Source: Chloroflexota bacterium
Lineage (GTDB): Bacteria; Chloroflexota; Limnocylindria; Limnocylindrales; CSP1-4
Direction of reading: 5' to 3'
Length of the DNA: 49,926 nt
Assembly (NCBI GenBank): GCA_013698095.1
Contig: JACCVQ010000261.1
Coordinates: 1 to 49,926, forward strand
Position 1 is the stretch's first letter; each line of letters starts with the position of its first letter. A program made the position numbers and the translations under genes. Positions 9,425 through 18,456 of the stretch are shown here, in pieces. The notes beneath the pieces are model-generated. The model was not told the DNA's origin, did not search any database, and saw nothing but the letters and a program-made list of their open reading frames with translations.

Positions 9425-9709
9425 TCAACTCCGATCTCCGAGGAACGACCGCGCCCAGGCGATCACGTTCGGTCGGCTGCCTGACTTCTCCGCAGCGTCG
9501 ATATCGGCGGGCTTCAGGTTCCAACAGACCAGCGCGAAGCCGCGGTAATCGCACGCGTGACCGACCCGGAAGCCGGGCTCCTGATCGGACCGGCAGCGAT
9601 GGCCGTTTGGACAGACGCCCTGATCGAGGTCCTGGAGCGAGAGTGTCGCCAGGTCGCCCGGCGACAGGCCCTCAGCCGTGCGCGATCTCGCGGTCGAACC
9701 GTTCAGCAT
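9425..9709 (-). CDS. Small Cys-containing protein of unknown function
   Basis: A 94-aa frame if it starts at ATG 9707-9709, overlapping the 3' end of the LLM gene by about 38 nt. The last 70 residues look like real protein: CPNGH, then CRS, VGHACDYRGFALVCWN, and a helical end with IDAAEKSG and VIAWARSFLG. The Cys/His pattern could bind zinc. The first about 20 residues are antisense-free but low quality, so the true start may be internal, or the ORF may be a 3' remnant of a longer gene. It lies on the same strand immediately upstream of the PLD-helicase (46 bp) and may belong with it. I do not recognise the family. Confidence 0.45.
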   Translation of the reverse strand: MLNGSTARSRTAEGLSPGDLATLSLQDLDQGVCPNGHRCRSDQEPGFRVGHACDYRGFALVCWNLKPADIDAAEKSGSRPNVIAWARSFLGDRS

Positions 9710-10559
9710 CGGCCAGCATCTGGTCCGCCGTTGCGACATCGAAGTGGAGGGCCAGAAGCTCCACGCCGAGCGCCGACCACTTCGCGATCTCCTCGGCGAC
9801 ATCGGCCGCTGAGCCGCGCATCGCGTAGGGGCGGGACTCGGCGGATCGGACGGGTTCGTCGAACTCGACGCGGACCCGCGCCGACAGGGTCGGCATCGGG
9901 CGACCGGCGACCTCGGCGGCTGCCCGGATGACCGGGATCCGAGTCGCGACGGCCTCGGGTGAGGACGCGGAAGCTTGGTACCCGTCGGCGAGACGGCCGG
10001 TCCGCTCGAGCGCCGCGTCGACCCGGCCGCCGATCCAGATCGGCAGGTCCGCCCCCTGCGCGGGAACCGGCCGGAACACGAAGTCGGACAGCTCGTTGAA
10101 GCGGCCGCGGAACGGCTCGGCCGACCCGCTCCAGAGGTGGCGCCAGAGCCCGATCGTCTCCTCGAGATACGCGCCGCGCACCCCGAACCGGTGGCTCATC
10201 CCCAGGTTCGCGAACTCGCGTTCGCTCCAGCCGACCCCGACACCCGCGATCACGCGGCCGCCGCTCAGGGCGTCGAGCGAAGCGAGCTCCTTGGCGAGCA
10301 CGACCGCGTTGCGTTGGGGAACGACGATCACGGACGTGCCCAGCCGGATGGTCGGGTAACGCGGGGCGACCCAGGCAAGCGTCTGGATCACGTCGAAGTT
10401 CGTCTGGTACTCCTCGGCCCGCTCGCTCTTGTCGACGAGGACGTGATCGGTCGTCCAGACCGAGTCCCAGCCGAGCCGCTCAGCGAGGGCCGCCGCCGCG
10501 TCGATCGACTCCGGGGAGGCGAGGTTCGTGAAATTTGGAAGACACAGTCCGTAGCGCAT
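9672..10559 (-). CDS. LLM-class F420-dependent oxidoreductase
   Basis: A 295-aa luciferase-like monooxygenase (TIM barrel). The N-terminus RYGLCLPNF is the usual first strand, followed by AERLGWDSVWTTDHV, IRLGTSVIVVPQRNAVVLAKELASLD and GGRVIAGVGVGWSEREF, all standard for the F420-dependent subgroup, and IWIGGRVDAALERTGRLADGY. Enzymes of this class use F420H2 or FMNH2 for hydride transfer to varied substrates; the substrate is not predictable. I chose ATG 10559 over the longer frame start at 10739 because it gives the conserved N-terminus and sits 6 nt after a TACGCT -10 hexamer (10566-10571). Confidence 0.9.
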   Translation of the reverse strand: MRYGLCLPNFTNLASPESIDAAAALAERLGWDSVWTTDHVLVDKSERAEEYQTNFDVIQTLAWVAPRYPTIRLGTSVIVVPQRNAVVLAKELASLDALSGGRVIAGVGVGWSEREFANLGMSHRFGVRGAYLEETIGLWRHLWSGSAEPFRGRFNELSDFVFRPVPAQGADLPIWIGGRVDAALERTGRLADGYQASASSPEAVATRIPVIRAAAEVAGRPMPTLSARVRVEFDEPVRSAESRPYAMRGSAADVAEEIAKWSALGVELLALHFDVATADQMLADAERFDREIAHG

Positions 10560-10565
10560 CGGTGC

Positions 10566-10571
10566 AGCGTA
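10566..10571 (-). promoter_or_regulatory. -10 element of the LLM oxidoreductase gene
   Basis: TACGCT on the minus strand, then 6 nt to ATG 10557-10559. It is identical in sequence and spacing to the -10 elements of the TrmB regulator and the Mug-type gene. The rest of the 10560-10771 interval shows no convincing ORF. Confidence 0.55.
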
Positions 10572-10771
10572 GCCGGGCATTGACGCGATCACCTGCCGGG
10601 GACCGCGGATCAACGTCGCTGATCCGGTCGACCTTGAACGAGCGCGGCCCAGTGGCGAAATGGGCACTGTCCCGCCCGGATGAACTGCTTGCCGGGCGTG
10701 GACGCGTCCGATCCGATCAACCAGGCTGATCGACCGCATGTCGGCTCAGGTCGAAGTGACCTTGATCGGAC

Positions 10772-10808
10772 TTGCCATGACCATGATATCAAGCCATGAT
10801 ACCTACCC
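10772..10808 (+). promoter_or_regulatory. Toxin-antitoxin promoter and repeat operator
   Basis: -35 TTGCCA (10772-10777), 17-bp spacer, -10 CATGAT (10795-10800), 8 nt to ATG 10809. Three copies of CCATGA (10776-10781 approximately, 10781-10786, 10794-10799) and the palindrome TGATATCA (10784-10791) overlap the promoter, as expected for an autoregulated antitoxin operator. Confidence 0.55.
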
Positions 10809-11147
10809 ATGAGAGTCGTGACGCCCACTGACATGCGCAAGCGCCTTGGCGAGATCCTGGATGCCGCGTCGGCCGGCGAGCGGATTCTGGTCGAGCGCGA
10901 CCACAAGCCGATCGCCTGGCTCGTGTCGCCCGAGGACGGCCGCCGATTCGACGAGGAGAAGCAGGCCAGGATCGCGCGATCGCTCGCTGCACTCGACCGT
11001 CTGCGGGAGTTGAGTCACCGACTGACCGCCGAGTACACGCCGCCCGATGACGGACTCACTGACGTCGAATGGATCCAGCAGGAGCGCGAACGTCGGATGG
11101 ACCGGATCGATGGCCTGCCGCATCCGCCCGCGGAGGAGGGTCGATGA
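10809..11147 (+). CDS. Phd/YefM-type antitoxin
   Basis: A 112-aa protein. Residues 1-55 follow the Phd/YefM DNA-binding fold: MRVVTPTDMRKRLGEILDAA, then GERILVERDHKPIAWLVSPED. The rest is a charged helical tail expected to wrap the toxin. It should repress its own promoter and neutralise the PIN toxin encoded next, whose start codon overlaps its stop (ATGA at 11144). The start follows a promoter by 8 nt without a Shine-Dalgarno sequence. Confidence 0.9.
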   Translation: MRVVTPTDMRKRLGEILDAASAGERILVERDHKPIAWLVSPEDGRRFDEEKQARIARSLAALDRLRELSHRLTAEYTPPDDGLTDVEWIQQERERRMDRIDGLPHPPAEEGR

Positions 11148-11680
11148 CGTCAGAAACGGTTGTGATAGATGCTTCCGTTGCGATCACATTCGTCCTCCGT
11201 CAGCGCGGCGTCGCGGATGTGGATCGGAGGTTCGAGGGCTGGCTCGCTGAAGGGACTGAGTTCGCCGTGCCCACCCACTTCTGGTTGGAGGTCGCGAACT
11301 CGCTGCTACGTCGCCATCGCCAGACGGATGATCGCGTTCTGGAGGCGATCCACACGCTTGACGAGCTGGGTCTCGCGACGATTCCGGTGGATCGGCCGTT
11401 GCTCGTTCTGGCGCTCGATCGCGCGGAGCGGTTCGGGTTGACAATGTACGACGCGGCCTACCTCGCTCTCGCCGAAACGCTCGATGCAACGCTCTACACC
11501 TCGGACCGCGCGCTCCTGGCAGCGGCCGGGTCGCGGGGGCTGGCGGTGGCCGGCGCCGAGGACCATCGCCTCTCGGAGGTGCCCGCCACGTACGGCGCCC
11601 AACGACGCCCGACCTGGCCGGACTACTCAGGCGCCGCCGCGTACCTTTCGAACCTCCGCGCGGAGGCAGCTCAACCATGA
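11144..11680 (+). CDS. vapC: PIN-domain (VapC-type) ribonuclease toxin
   Basis: A 178-aa PIN-domain protein. The acidic metal-binding residues are at expected places: Asp9 (VVIDAS), Glu49 (WLEVANSLL), Asp103 (MYDAAYLALAE) and Asp121 (YTSDRAL). Family members cleave tRNA or rRNA using Mg2+. About 40 residues follow the PIN core, longer than a minimal VapC. I chose ATG 11144 because it overlaps the antitoxin stop and gives the usual short N-terminus before the first Asp. It is sandwiched between two antitoxin-like genes, with 4-bp overlaps on both sides. Confidence 0.9.
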   Translation: MTSETVVIDASVAITFVLRQRGVADVDRRFEGWLAEGTEFAVPTHFWLEVANSLLRRHRQTDDRVLEAIHTLDELGLATIPVDRPLLVLALDRAERFGLTMYDAAYLALAETLDATLYTSDRALLAAAGSRGLAVAGAEDHRLSEVPATYGAQRRPTWPDYSGAAAYLSNLRAEAAQP

Positions 11681-11928
11681 AGGTAACGGTCGAGGTCGAG
11701 GCCGCCTTGTATCGAGCGATCGAGTTCCAGGCGATGAAAAGCGCAGCTCGATTGAACGAGGCAGTGGCGAAGGCGATGAAAGCCTGGCTCGAAGCGATTG
11801 AGGACGCCGAGGACATTGCCGACTCAAATGCGGCAATGGCGGAATACGAACGCGATGGCGGCGGCCTGTCGGCGGAGGACGTGTTCGCTTCGCTCGATGC
11901 AACGAAGCGGGCGGTGTCACCCTCCTGA
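11677..11928 (+). CDS. RelB/ribbon-helix-helix-like antitoxin, no adjacent RelE toxin
   Basis: An 83-aa protein. Residues 1-38 have a beta strand then two helices, as in ribbon-helix-helix antitoxins (MKVTVEVEAALYRAIEF, then ARLNEAVAKAMKAWL). The tail, EDAEDIADSNAAMAEYERDGG followed by LSAEDVFASLD, matches the pattern of RelB-type tails. It starts within the stop codon of the PIN gene (ATGA at 11677), so it is the third gene of the operon. No RelE/ParE toxin follows; the next gene is an unrelated YyaL protein. It may be a second antitoxin for the PIN toxin or an orphan left after loss of its toxin. Confidence 0.75.
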   Translation: MKVTVEVEAALYRAIEFQAMKSAARLNEAVAKAMKAWLEAIEDAEDIADSNAAMAEYERDGGGLSAEDVFASLDATKRAVSPS

Positions 11929-11942
11929 TCGCCGGCCGCGCC

Positions 11943-11948
11943 TACCAT
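11943..11948 (+). promoter_or_regulatory. -10 element of the YyaL-like gene
   Basis: TACCAT followed by 7 nt and ATG 11956, with no Shine-Dalgarno sequence. It falls in the 27-bp gap after the toxin-antitoxin operon, so the next gene probably has its own leaderless transcript. Confidence 0.5.
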
Positions 11949-11955
11949 TGGGCCC

Positions 11956-14043
<2,088 letters not shown>

Positions 14044-14068
14044 CGACCGCGAACGCGACGATCCGCCC

Positions 14069-15121
14069 ATGAGCTCCGGCCAGCCGTCGATCCCGCACCT
14101 GGCCGCGACAGTCGTGCTCCTGCGGCCCGGGCACGAGCCGGATGGTGAGTCGGAGGTGCTCCTCATCCAACGGCCGTCCACGATGGCCTTCGGCGCGAGC
14201 CTCCACGTGTTTCCGGGCGGCAAGGTCGACCCCGACGACCGGTCATCGGCCCTCGTCGCCCGGTCGGCCCGGTCGCGCATCGACGCCGCCGATGTGCTCG
14301 GCGGCAACGTCCACCCGGACGACGCGCTGGGTCTGCATGTCGCGGCCCTGCGCGAGATGGCCGAGGAGGTTGGTATCGAGCTGGCGGACGGACCGCTCCT
14401 CCGGACCGACCGACTCGCCCCGATCGCCCACTGGGTGACGCCACCGTTCATGCCGCGCCGCTTCTCGACGTTGTTCTTCGTCGCCGACCTGCCGAACGGC
14501 GCGACGCCCGTGTTCGAGGCCGCGGAGGTCGCCAGTCACCGCTGGGTGACGCCGTCGGCGGCTCTGGAACTGCGGGCTGCCGGCGAGATCGAGATGTGGG
14601 TGCCCACGAGCAGCGTCCTCCAGCGGTTGATCGAGACGGGCGCCCGCTCGGCTGCCGAGGTTGCCCGCCGGCTTGCGTTCGGTCCCGCGCAGCCGCCGCG
14701 GGTCATCGAGGAGAACCAGGAGATCGTCCGGCTCGCCGTGGGGGCGGCGGGCGCGCTGCCGGGTCGGGCCGGCATTGTCAACCTGTTCGGCCAACACGAC
14801 CTTGTCGTCGTCGATCCGGGCGATCCATCCGAGGACGCGATCGACGCGATCCTGGCCGCTGCCGCGCGACGTTCCGGCGCGCTTCGGGCGATCGTCCTGA
14901 CCGCTCCGGACCCGGACCACGCCGCCGGCGCCGAGGCACTAGCGATCCCCCTCGAGATCCCGATCCTCGTCGCGCCCGGCGCGGGTCGCGACTTGCCGTA
15001 CACCACTCGCGAAGTCGCCGACGGCGACCGGCTCCCGGCGGACGTCGATCTCCGGGTCCGGCTGGGCCCGCCGGGCTCCGGCACGCTCGCCCTCCTCGCC
15101 CAGTCGTCAGCGGGGGAGTGA
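14069..15121 (+). CDS. NUDIX hydrolase with truncated metallo-beta-lactamase-like C-terminus
   Basis: A 350-aa protein. Residues about 8-190 are a NUDIX domain: FPGGKVDPDD near 48-57 and the Nudix-box core ALREMAEEVGIE (93-104), resembling the NUDT19/CoA-type group. Residues about 212-350 resemble the start of a metallo-beta-lactamase fold: NLFGQHDLVVVDPGDPSEDAI and the strand IVLTAPDPDHAAGAEAL. The HxHxDH metal site is degraded to APDPDH (279-284): two His are missing and the fold stops soon after GPPGSG. The tail is therefore unlikely to bind two metals and may be regulatory. ATG 14069 is the first start after the YyaL stop. The gene converges with the Mug-type gene, overlapping it by 15 bp. 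Confidence 0.82.
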   Translation: MSSGQPSIPHLAATVVLLRPGHEPDGESEVLLIQRPSTMAFGASLHVFPGGKVDPDDRSSALVARSARSRIDAADVLGGNVHPDDALGLHVAALREMAEEVGIELADGPLLRTDRLAPIAHWVTPPFMPRRFSTLFFVADLPNGATPVFEAAEVASHRWVTPSAALELRAAGEIEMWVPTSSVLQRLIETGARSAAEVARRLAFGPAQPPRVIEENQEIVRLAVGAAGALPGRAGIVNLFGQHDLVVVDPGDPSEDAIDAILAAAARRSGALRAIVLTAPDPDHAAGAEALAIPLEIPILVAPGAGRDLPYTTREVADGDRLPADVDLRVRLGPPGSGTLALLAQSSAGE

Positions 15122-15709
15122 CGCTCCGATATTGCGGAAGAAGTTGAGGGCGACCGCGACCTCGGCGGCCGCTGCGTACGGCCCCGGCATCAGGAAGCAC
15201 GGTCGGCCGGACAGGGCAACGCCATCGAGGTGGCCCCACGGCTCCTCGAGCCTGCGCGCAGCGACGATCGTCGCCGCCCGCTTCCAGACGAAGACGATCG
15301 CCGCGGGACGCCAGATCGAGACTTTCTGCCAGAGCGGCCCGACGCCGGTCCGCAGGACGGCATCGGTCGCCTCGTCGCGCGCGGTCGGCACTTTGAGGAG
15401 GTCGGTCACGCCGTGGCCGGCCGCCGCGAGGGCATCGTCGGCCGTCTCGATGTCGGTGTCGGCCGGAAGGATGTCGGCGGTGATCAGCCGGCGCCAGAAG
15501 GTGCGCCCGAGCTGACCCTGGAAATAGTGGCCGCTCTCGACGCTGACCGGCGACGGATTCAGGCCAACGAACAGCAGCCGATCGCGCAGCGGCGGAAGGT
15601 CGGCCAAAGTTTCGACCTCGACCCCGTTCACGACGATCGTGGTGCGATGGGGACCTGGACCGGGCCGGTCGAGAAGGCTCTCGATGCTATTCGGCAGGGA
15701 GTCGTTCAC
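15107..15709 (-). CDS. Mug/TDG-type mismatch uracil(thymine)-DNA glycosylase
   Basis: A 200-aa protein of the uracil-DNA glycosylase superfamily. LLFVGLNPSPVSVESGHYFQG is the Mug/TDG motif 1 (GINPGL in Escherichia coli Mug), including an Asn at the catalytic position, followed by RTFWRRLITADIL. The C-terminal motif LMPGPYAAAA corresponds to the substrate-binding NPSG/MPSSSA loop in altered form. Expected role: removing uracil or thymine opposite guanine in the cytosol. I chose GTG 15709 over the 15994 frame start because the extra 95 residues are low-complexity translation of the TatA gene region, and TACGCT (15716-15721) lies 6 nt upstream. Confidence 0.82.
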   Translation of the reverse strand: MNDSLPNSIESLLDRPGPGPHRTTIVVNGVEVETLADLPPLRDRLLFVGLNPSPVSVESGHYFQGQLGRTFWRRLITADILPADTDIETADDALAAAGHGVTDLLKVPTARDEATDAVLRTGVGPLWQKVSIWRPAAIVFVWKRAATIVAARRLEEPWGHLDGVALSGRPCFLMPGPYAAAAEVAVALNFFRNIGASLPR

Positions 15710-15715
15710 CGGACC

Positions 15716-15721
15716 AGCGTA
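15716..15721 (-). promoter_or_regulatory. -10 element of the Mug-type gene
   Basis: TACGCT on the minus strand, 6 nt before GTG 15707-15709. It is the same hexamer and spacing as at the TrmB and LLM genes. Confidence 0.55.
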
Positions 15722-15771
15722 CCGACTCGGCGCGGCGATGCGCCGCGCCTGAACCGCAGGCACCCCGGCCG

Positions 15772-15942
15772 TCAGGCCGGCGGATCCCCGTCCGACTTGT
15801 CGCCCAGCTTGGCCGCCTCGCTCCGGGCCTCGCGCACTCCGCGCCCGAACGCCTGACCGATCTTCGGCAGGGTTTTCGGGCCGCGCCAGATCAGGACGGC
15901 GATCAGGATGATGATGAGGACGATGAGGAGGTCGGTGCCCAT
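15772..15942 (-). CDS. tatA: TatA/E-like twin-arginine translocase subunit (56 aa)
   Basis: A 56-aa protein, shorter than most ORF cut-offs. An N-terminal membrane helix (residues 4-18, LLIVLIIILIAVLIW) is followed by the conserved hinge GPKTLPKIGQAFGRGVREAR and a short acidic/basic tail. This is the TatA/TatE architecture: short transmembrane helix, Gly-Pro hinge with a KLP-like KTLP, amphipathic helix. It would form the protein-conducting part of the Tat translocase. No TatB or TatC lies in the window. ATG 15940-15942 follows TACCAT (15949-15954) by 6 nt. It is divergent from the AcuC gene (50 bp between starts) and precedes the Mug-type gene on the same strand. Confidence 0.85.
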   Translation of the reverse strand: MGTDLLIVLIIILIAVLIWRGPKTLPKIGQAFGRGVREARSEAAKLGDKSDGDPPA

Positions 15943-15948
15943 TGGCGG

Positions 15949-15954
15949 ATGGTA
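15949..15954 (-). promoter_or_regulatory. -10 element of tatA
   Basis: TACCAT on the minus strand, then 6 nt to ATG 15940-15942. It is divergent from the AcuC -10 at 15980-15985. Confidence 0.5.
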
Positions 15955-15979
15955 CTCGCCTCACTCGCTCCATCGCAGC

Positions 15980-15985
15980 TATCGT
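15980..15985 (+). promoter_or_regulatory. -10 element of the AcuC-type gene
   Basis: TATCGT, then 7 nt to ATG 15993. No Shine-Dalgarno sequence is present. Together with the tatA -10 it makes the 50-bp gap a divergent leaderless promoter pair. Confidence 0.45.
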
Positions 15986-15992
15986 GCGGGTC

Positions 15993-17153
15993 ATGCCCGA
16001 TCAGCCGCTCCTCGTCTTCGGCCCGCGCTCGAGCGAGTACGACTTCGGGCCGGCCCATCCGCTGACGCCGCGCCGGTTCGGGCCGGGGATCGACCTGCTC
16101 CGGACACTCGGTGCGGAGCCGGGGCTGGCGCCGGAGCCGGCACCGGACAGTGAGCTGCTGTGGAGCCACACCCAGGCCTACCTCGAGGTCGTGAAGCGTT
16201 TCTCGACTGACGTGTCCGGCCGGGCGGAGGCCGAGGCGGGGATCGGCCCGGGCGGCGACAACCCGTCGTTCGCCGACATGCACGACGCGGCCGCGGCGGT
16301 CGCCGGTGGGTCGATCCGGGCGATGGAGGCGATCCTCCAGGGCGATGTCGAGCACGCGTTCCATCCCGGCGGCGGCCTCCACCACGCGATGCGCGATCGG
16401 GCGTCGGGCTTCTGCATCTACGACGACCCGGCGCTCGCGATCGCCAGGGCGCGGCGCGAGGCCAAACGCGTGCTGTATGTCGACCTCGACGTCCACCACG
16501 GCGACGGGGTCGAGGCGATCCATGCCGCGGATCCGGGCGTCTTGACCGTGTCTTTCCACGAGAGCGGGCGGTATTTGTTCCCGGGCACCGGCTTCGCCGA
16601 TGACGTCGGGGAGGGGCCTGCCGCGGGGACCGTCGTCAATGTTCCCCTCCCGCCCGACACCGGCGACGGCGCCTGGCTGGCGGCCGTGACCTCGCTCGTG
16701 CCGGAGCTGGCCGCGGAGTTCCACCCGGACGTCGTGGTGTCCCAGCACGGCGCAGACAGCCATCTCTGGGACCCGCTCGCCCATCTCCGGAACACGGTGA
16801 CTGCGATGGGCGCGGCCGCGCGGCTCGTCCACGACCTGGCCCACGAGCACGCCGGCGGACGCTGGTTGGCCACGGGCGGCGGCGGCTACGACGTGTACCG
16901 GGTCGTGCCGCGGAGCTGGTCGCTCGTGTGGCTGGCCGCAGCGCATCGCGAGGTTCCGGCGGGGACGCCGGAAGCGTGGCGCGCCCGGTGGGACGGGGAG
17001 GCACGGCGTTACGGCCAGGCGCCGCTCCCGGCCACGTTCGACGATCCGCCGACGGCGACGGAGCCGTCGACCGAGCGGACGATCGAGCGGACGGTGGACG
17101 CGGTCAGGTCGAAGGTGCTGCCGCTCCTTCGCGCGGCGGTCGCTCGCAGCTGA
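15993..17153 (+). CDS. AcuC-type histone-deacetylase-family protein
   Basis: A 386-aa class I HDAC-like (arginase fold) enzyme. The catalytic His pair is H130-H131 (HPGGGLHHA). Zinc ligands are D166 and H168 (VDLDVHHGDG) and D255 (QHGADSH), and the catalytic Tyr is in GGGGYDVYR near 299. The length and motif order match AcuC, which deacetylates acetyl-CoA synthetase or other acyl-lysine proteins in bacteria (family knowledge). The target here is unknown, as no acs gene is nearby. I chose ATG 15993 over 15942 because conserved sequence begins there and a -10 hexamer ends 7 nt upstream. Confidence 0.92.
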   Translation: MPDQPLLVFGPRSSEYDFGPAHPLTPRRFGPGIDLLRTLGAEPGLAPEPAPDSELLWSHTQAYLEVVKRFSTDVSGRAEAEAGIGPGGDNPSFADMHDAAAAVAGGSIRAMEAILQGDVEHAFHPGGGLHHAMRDRASGFCIYDDPALAIARARREAKRVLYVDLDVHHGDGVEAIHAADPGVLTVSFHESGRYLFPGTGFADDVGEGPAAGTVVNVPLPPDTGDGAWLAAVTSLVPELAAEFHPDVVVSQHGADSHLWDPLAHLRNTVTAMGAAARLVHDLAHEHAGGRWLATGGGGYDVYRVVPRSWSLVWLAAAHREVPAGTPEAWRARWDGEARRYGQAPLPATFDDPPTATEPSTERTIERTVDAVRSKVLPLLRAAVARS

Positions 17154-17189
17154 GGCCGCGGCCATCCATCACCTGCCCGCCCACCGGCT

Positions 17190-17315
17190 CTGTCGCGCTC
17201 GTGATGACTCAGAGTCAACGTTCCAGCATCGACCGGGTGTGACCGCACCCACCCACGCTGTCGCGCTCGTCGTGACTCAGGGTCGACGATTCCCCGGATC
17301 GACCGGGTGGTGACC
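17190..17315. repeat. Imperfect tandem repeat pair in the AcuC-XRE intergenic region
   Basis: Unit A (17190-17244) and unit B (17258-17315) start with the same CTGTCGCGCTCGT and share a core GACTCAG-GTC-ACG and the end ATCGACCGGGTG-TGACC. The offset is 68 bp. A shorter pair GTGCGTCACC (17341-17350 and 17403-17412) continues at a similar period of 62 bp. No convincing gene lies in 17154-17427. Confidence 0.6.
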
Positions 17316-17427
17316 TTGTCCCGTCCCCGTTTCGTTGACCGTGCGTCACCGATTGGAGCCGCGTCGGGTCGCCTCGTGCGTTCGCAGTCGTGTTCATCGA
17401 CTGTGCGTCACCACGCGGTCGGCGGGC

Positions 17428-18210
17428 TCAGCCGACGCCCGGAGGCCGGCGCTGCAGGAGCTCGGCGCGACCACCCTCGACCTTGGCCCAGAGCATGCTC
17501 GATCCCGGCCAGGGGCCCGTTCCCATGAGCGCCGCTCGGACCGCCGTGGGATCACCGGGGTAGGCGGTCGCGAACGTCGCGGCGTGCGCTCGAACGATCT
17601 CCCGATTCGTGCGCGTCGACCTGATGACGAGCAGGCGATGGACCGGCGGCGTTCTGCCACCCGACAGCATCGGCCACGCTTCCGCCGAGGGGAGCGAATC
17701 TGCCTTGTCTCCAGCCCAGCGGATGAGCTGCTCGACCGTTCGGAGCTCCGAATGGACCTCCGTCGCGACGACCACCTCTCGCGCCAGGACCAGGTCGATC
17801 ACGCCGCGCGCGGGCTGCCGGACCGGAACTTCGACCAGACGGTGCCAGCCCGGGCCGAGGCTCCTGATCAGCATCTCCACGATCGCGGCCTGGTGCCGAT
17901 CTCGGATCGTTGGTCCGGTCGTCGCGTAGAGGCGAAGGCCGATGTCGAGCCCGAGAACGCCACAGATCGACGCGAGCACGGCGAGGCTCGGCTCTCGCAG
18001 CCCGCGCTCGATCATCGACACGTGGGACGGGTCGACGCCCGCCTCCCTCGCCACCGCCCGGATCGAGAGGCCGCCGTCGACGCGGGAGCGACGAAGATCC
18101 AGGCCAACCCTTCGCCGGAGCTCGGCCGCGACTCGGCCGGACGACGTGCGCGCGTCCCGTCGATGTCGGCGTGTCGATTGCATCGACACAGGGAACAGCA
18201 CGGTGCTCAC
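17428..18210 (-). CDS. XRE-family regulator with PD-(D/E)XK-like C-terminal domain
   Basis: A 260-aa protein from GTG 18210. Residues about 33-95 form an XRE helix-turn-helix (RRSRVDGGLSIRAVAREAGV, DPSHVSMIERGLREPSLAVLASI). Residues about 105-235 form an alpha/beta domain in which D139 (RGVIDLVL) is followed by E151-V-H153 (VVATEVHSE) and a helix QLIRWAGDKA, the spacing of a restriction-endonuclease-like core. Similar HTH-plus-nuclease-like proteins are common in actinobacteria and Chloroflexota and are not characterised. An alternative start is ATG 18183. A perfect dyad (18171-18189) overlaps the start region, suggesting autoregulation and leaving the start uncertain. Confidence 0.78.
   Translation of the reverse strand: MSTVLFPVSMQSTRRHRRDARTSSGRVAAELRRRVGLDLRRSRVDGGLSIRAVAREAGVDPSHVSMIERGLREPSLAVLASICGVLGLDIGLRLYATTGPTIRDRHQAAIVEMLIRSLGPGWHRLVEVPVRQPARGVIDLVLAREVVVATEVHSELRTVEQLIRWAGDKADSLPSAEAWPMLSGGRTPPVHRLLVIRSTRTNREIVRAHAATFATAYPGDPTAVRAALMGTGPWPGSSMLWAKVEGGRAELLQRRPPGVG
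18171..18189. promoter_or_regulatory. Perfect inverted repeat at the start of the XRE gene
   Basis: GTGTCGAT (18171-18178) and ATCGACAC (18182-18189) are exact reverse complements around a 3-nt centre. A 19-bp dyad is a normal size for an XRE dimer operator. It overlaps the second candidate start ATG 18183. Confidence 0.5.
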
Positions 18211-18456
18211 CTGGCGGTTATCGCCGTGTCATCCGGGTCGGACCGTGACCGTGAGTCGACGAATTGGTCGCGAGTCGGTGGAACGTTGGCTTCAGCGGGA
18301 TCATCCTTGACCGCCGGTCATCGGAACCCGGCCGGAAACCTCGCCGTGTTGACAAACCGCCCGAATCGTTGGCTCTCGGCCGACGCCAGATCTGGACGGG
18401 GCAATGGGAGACCTCGCCGCTGACAGCGCGACCAGAACCGGAAATCACGAGGCGAA

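Noticed and set aside
17190..17412. CRISPR array
   Set aside because: Only two long imperfect units with differing sequence and no spacer-repeat alternation; no cas genes in the window.
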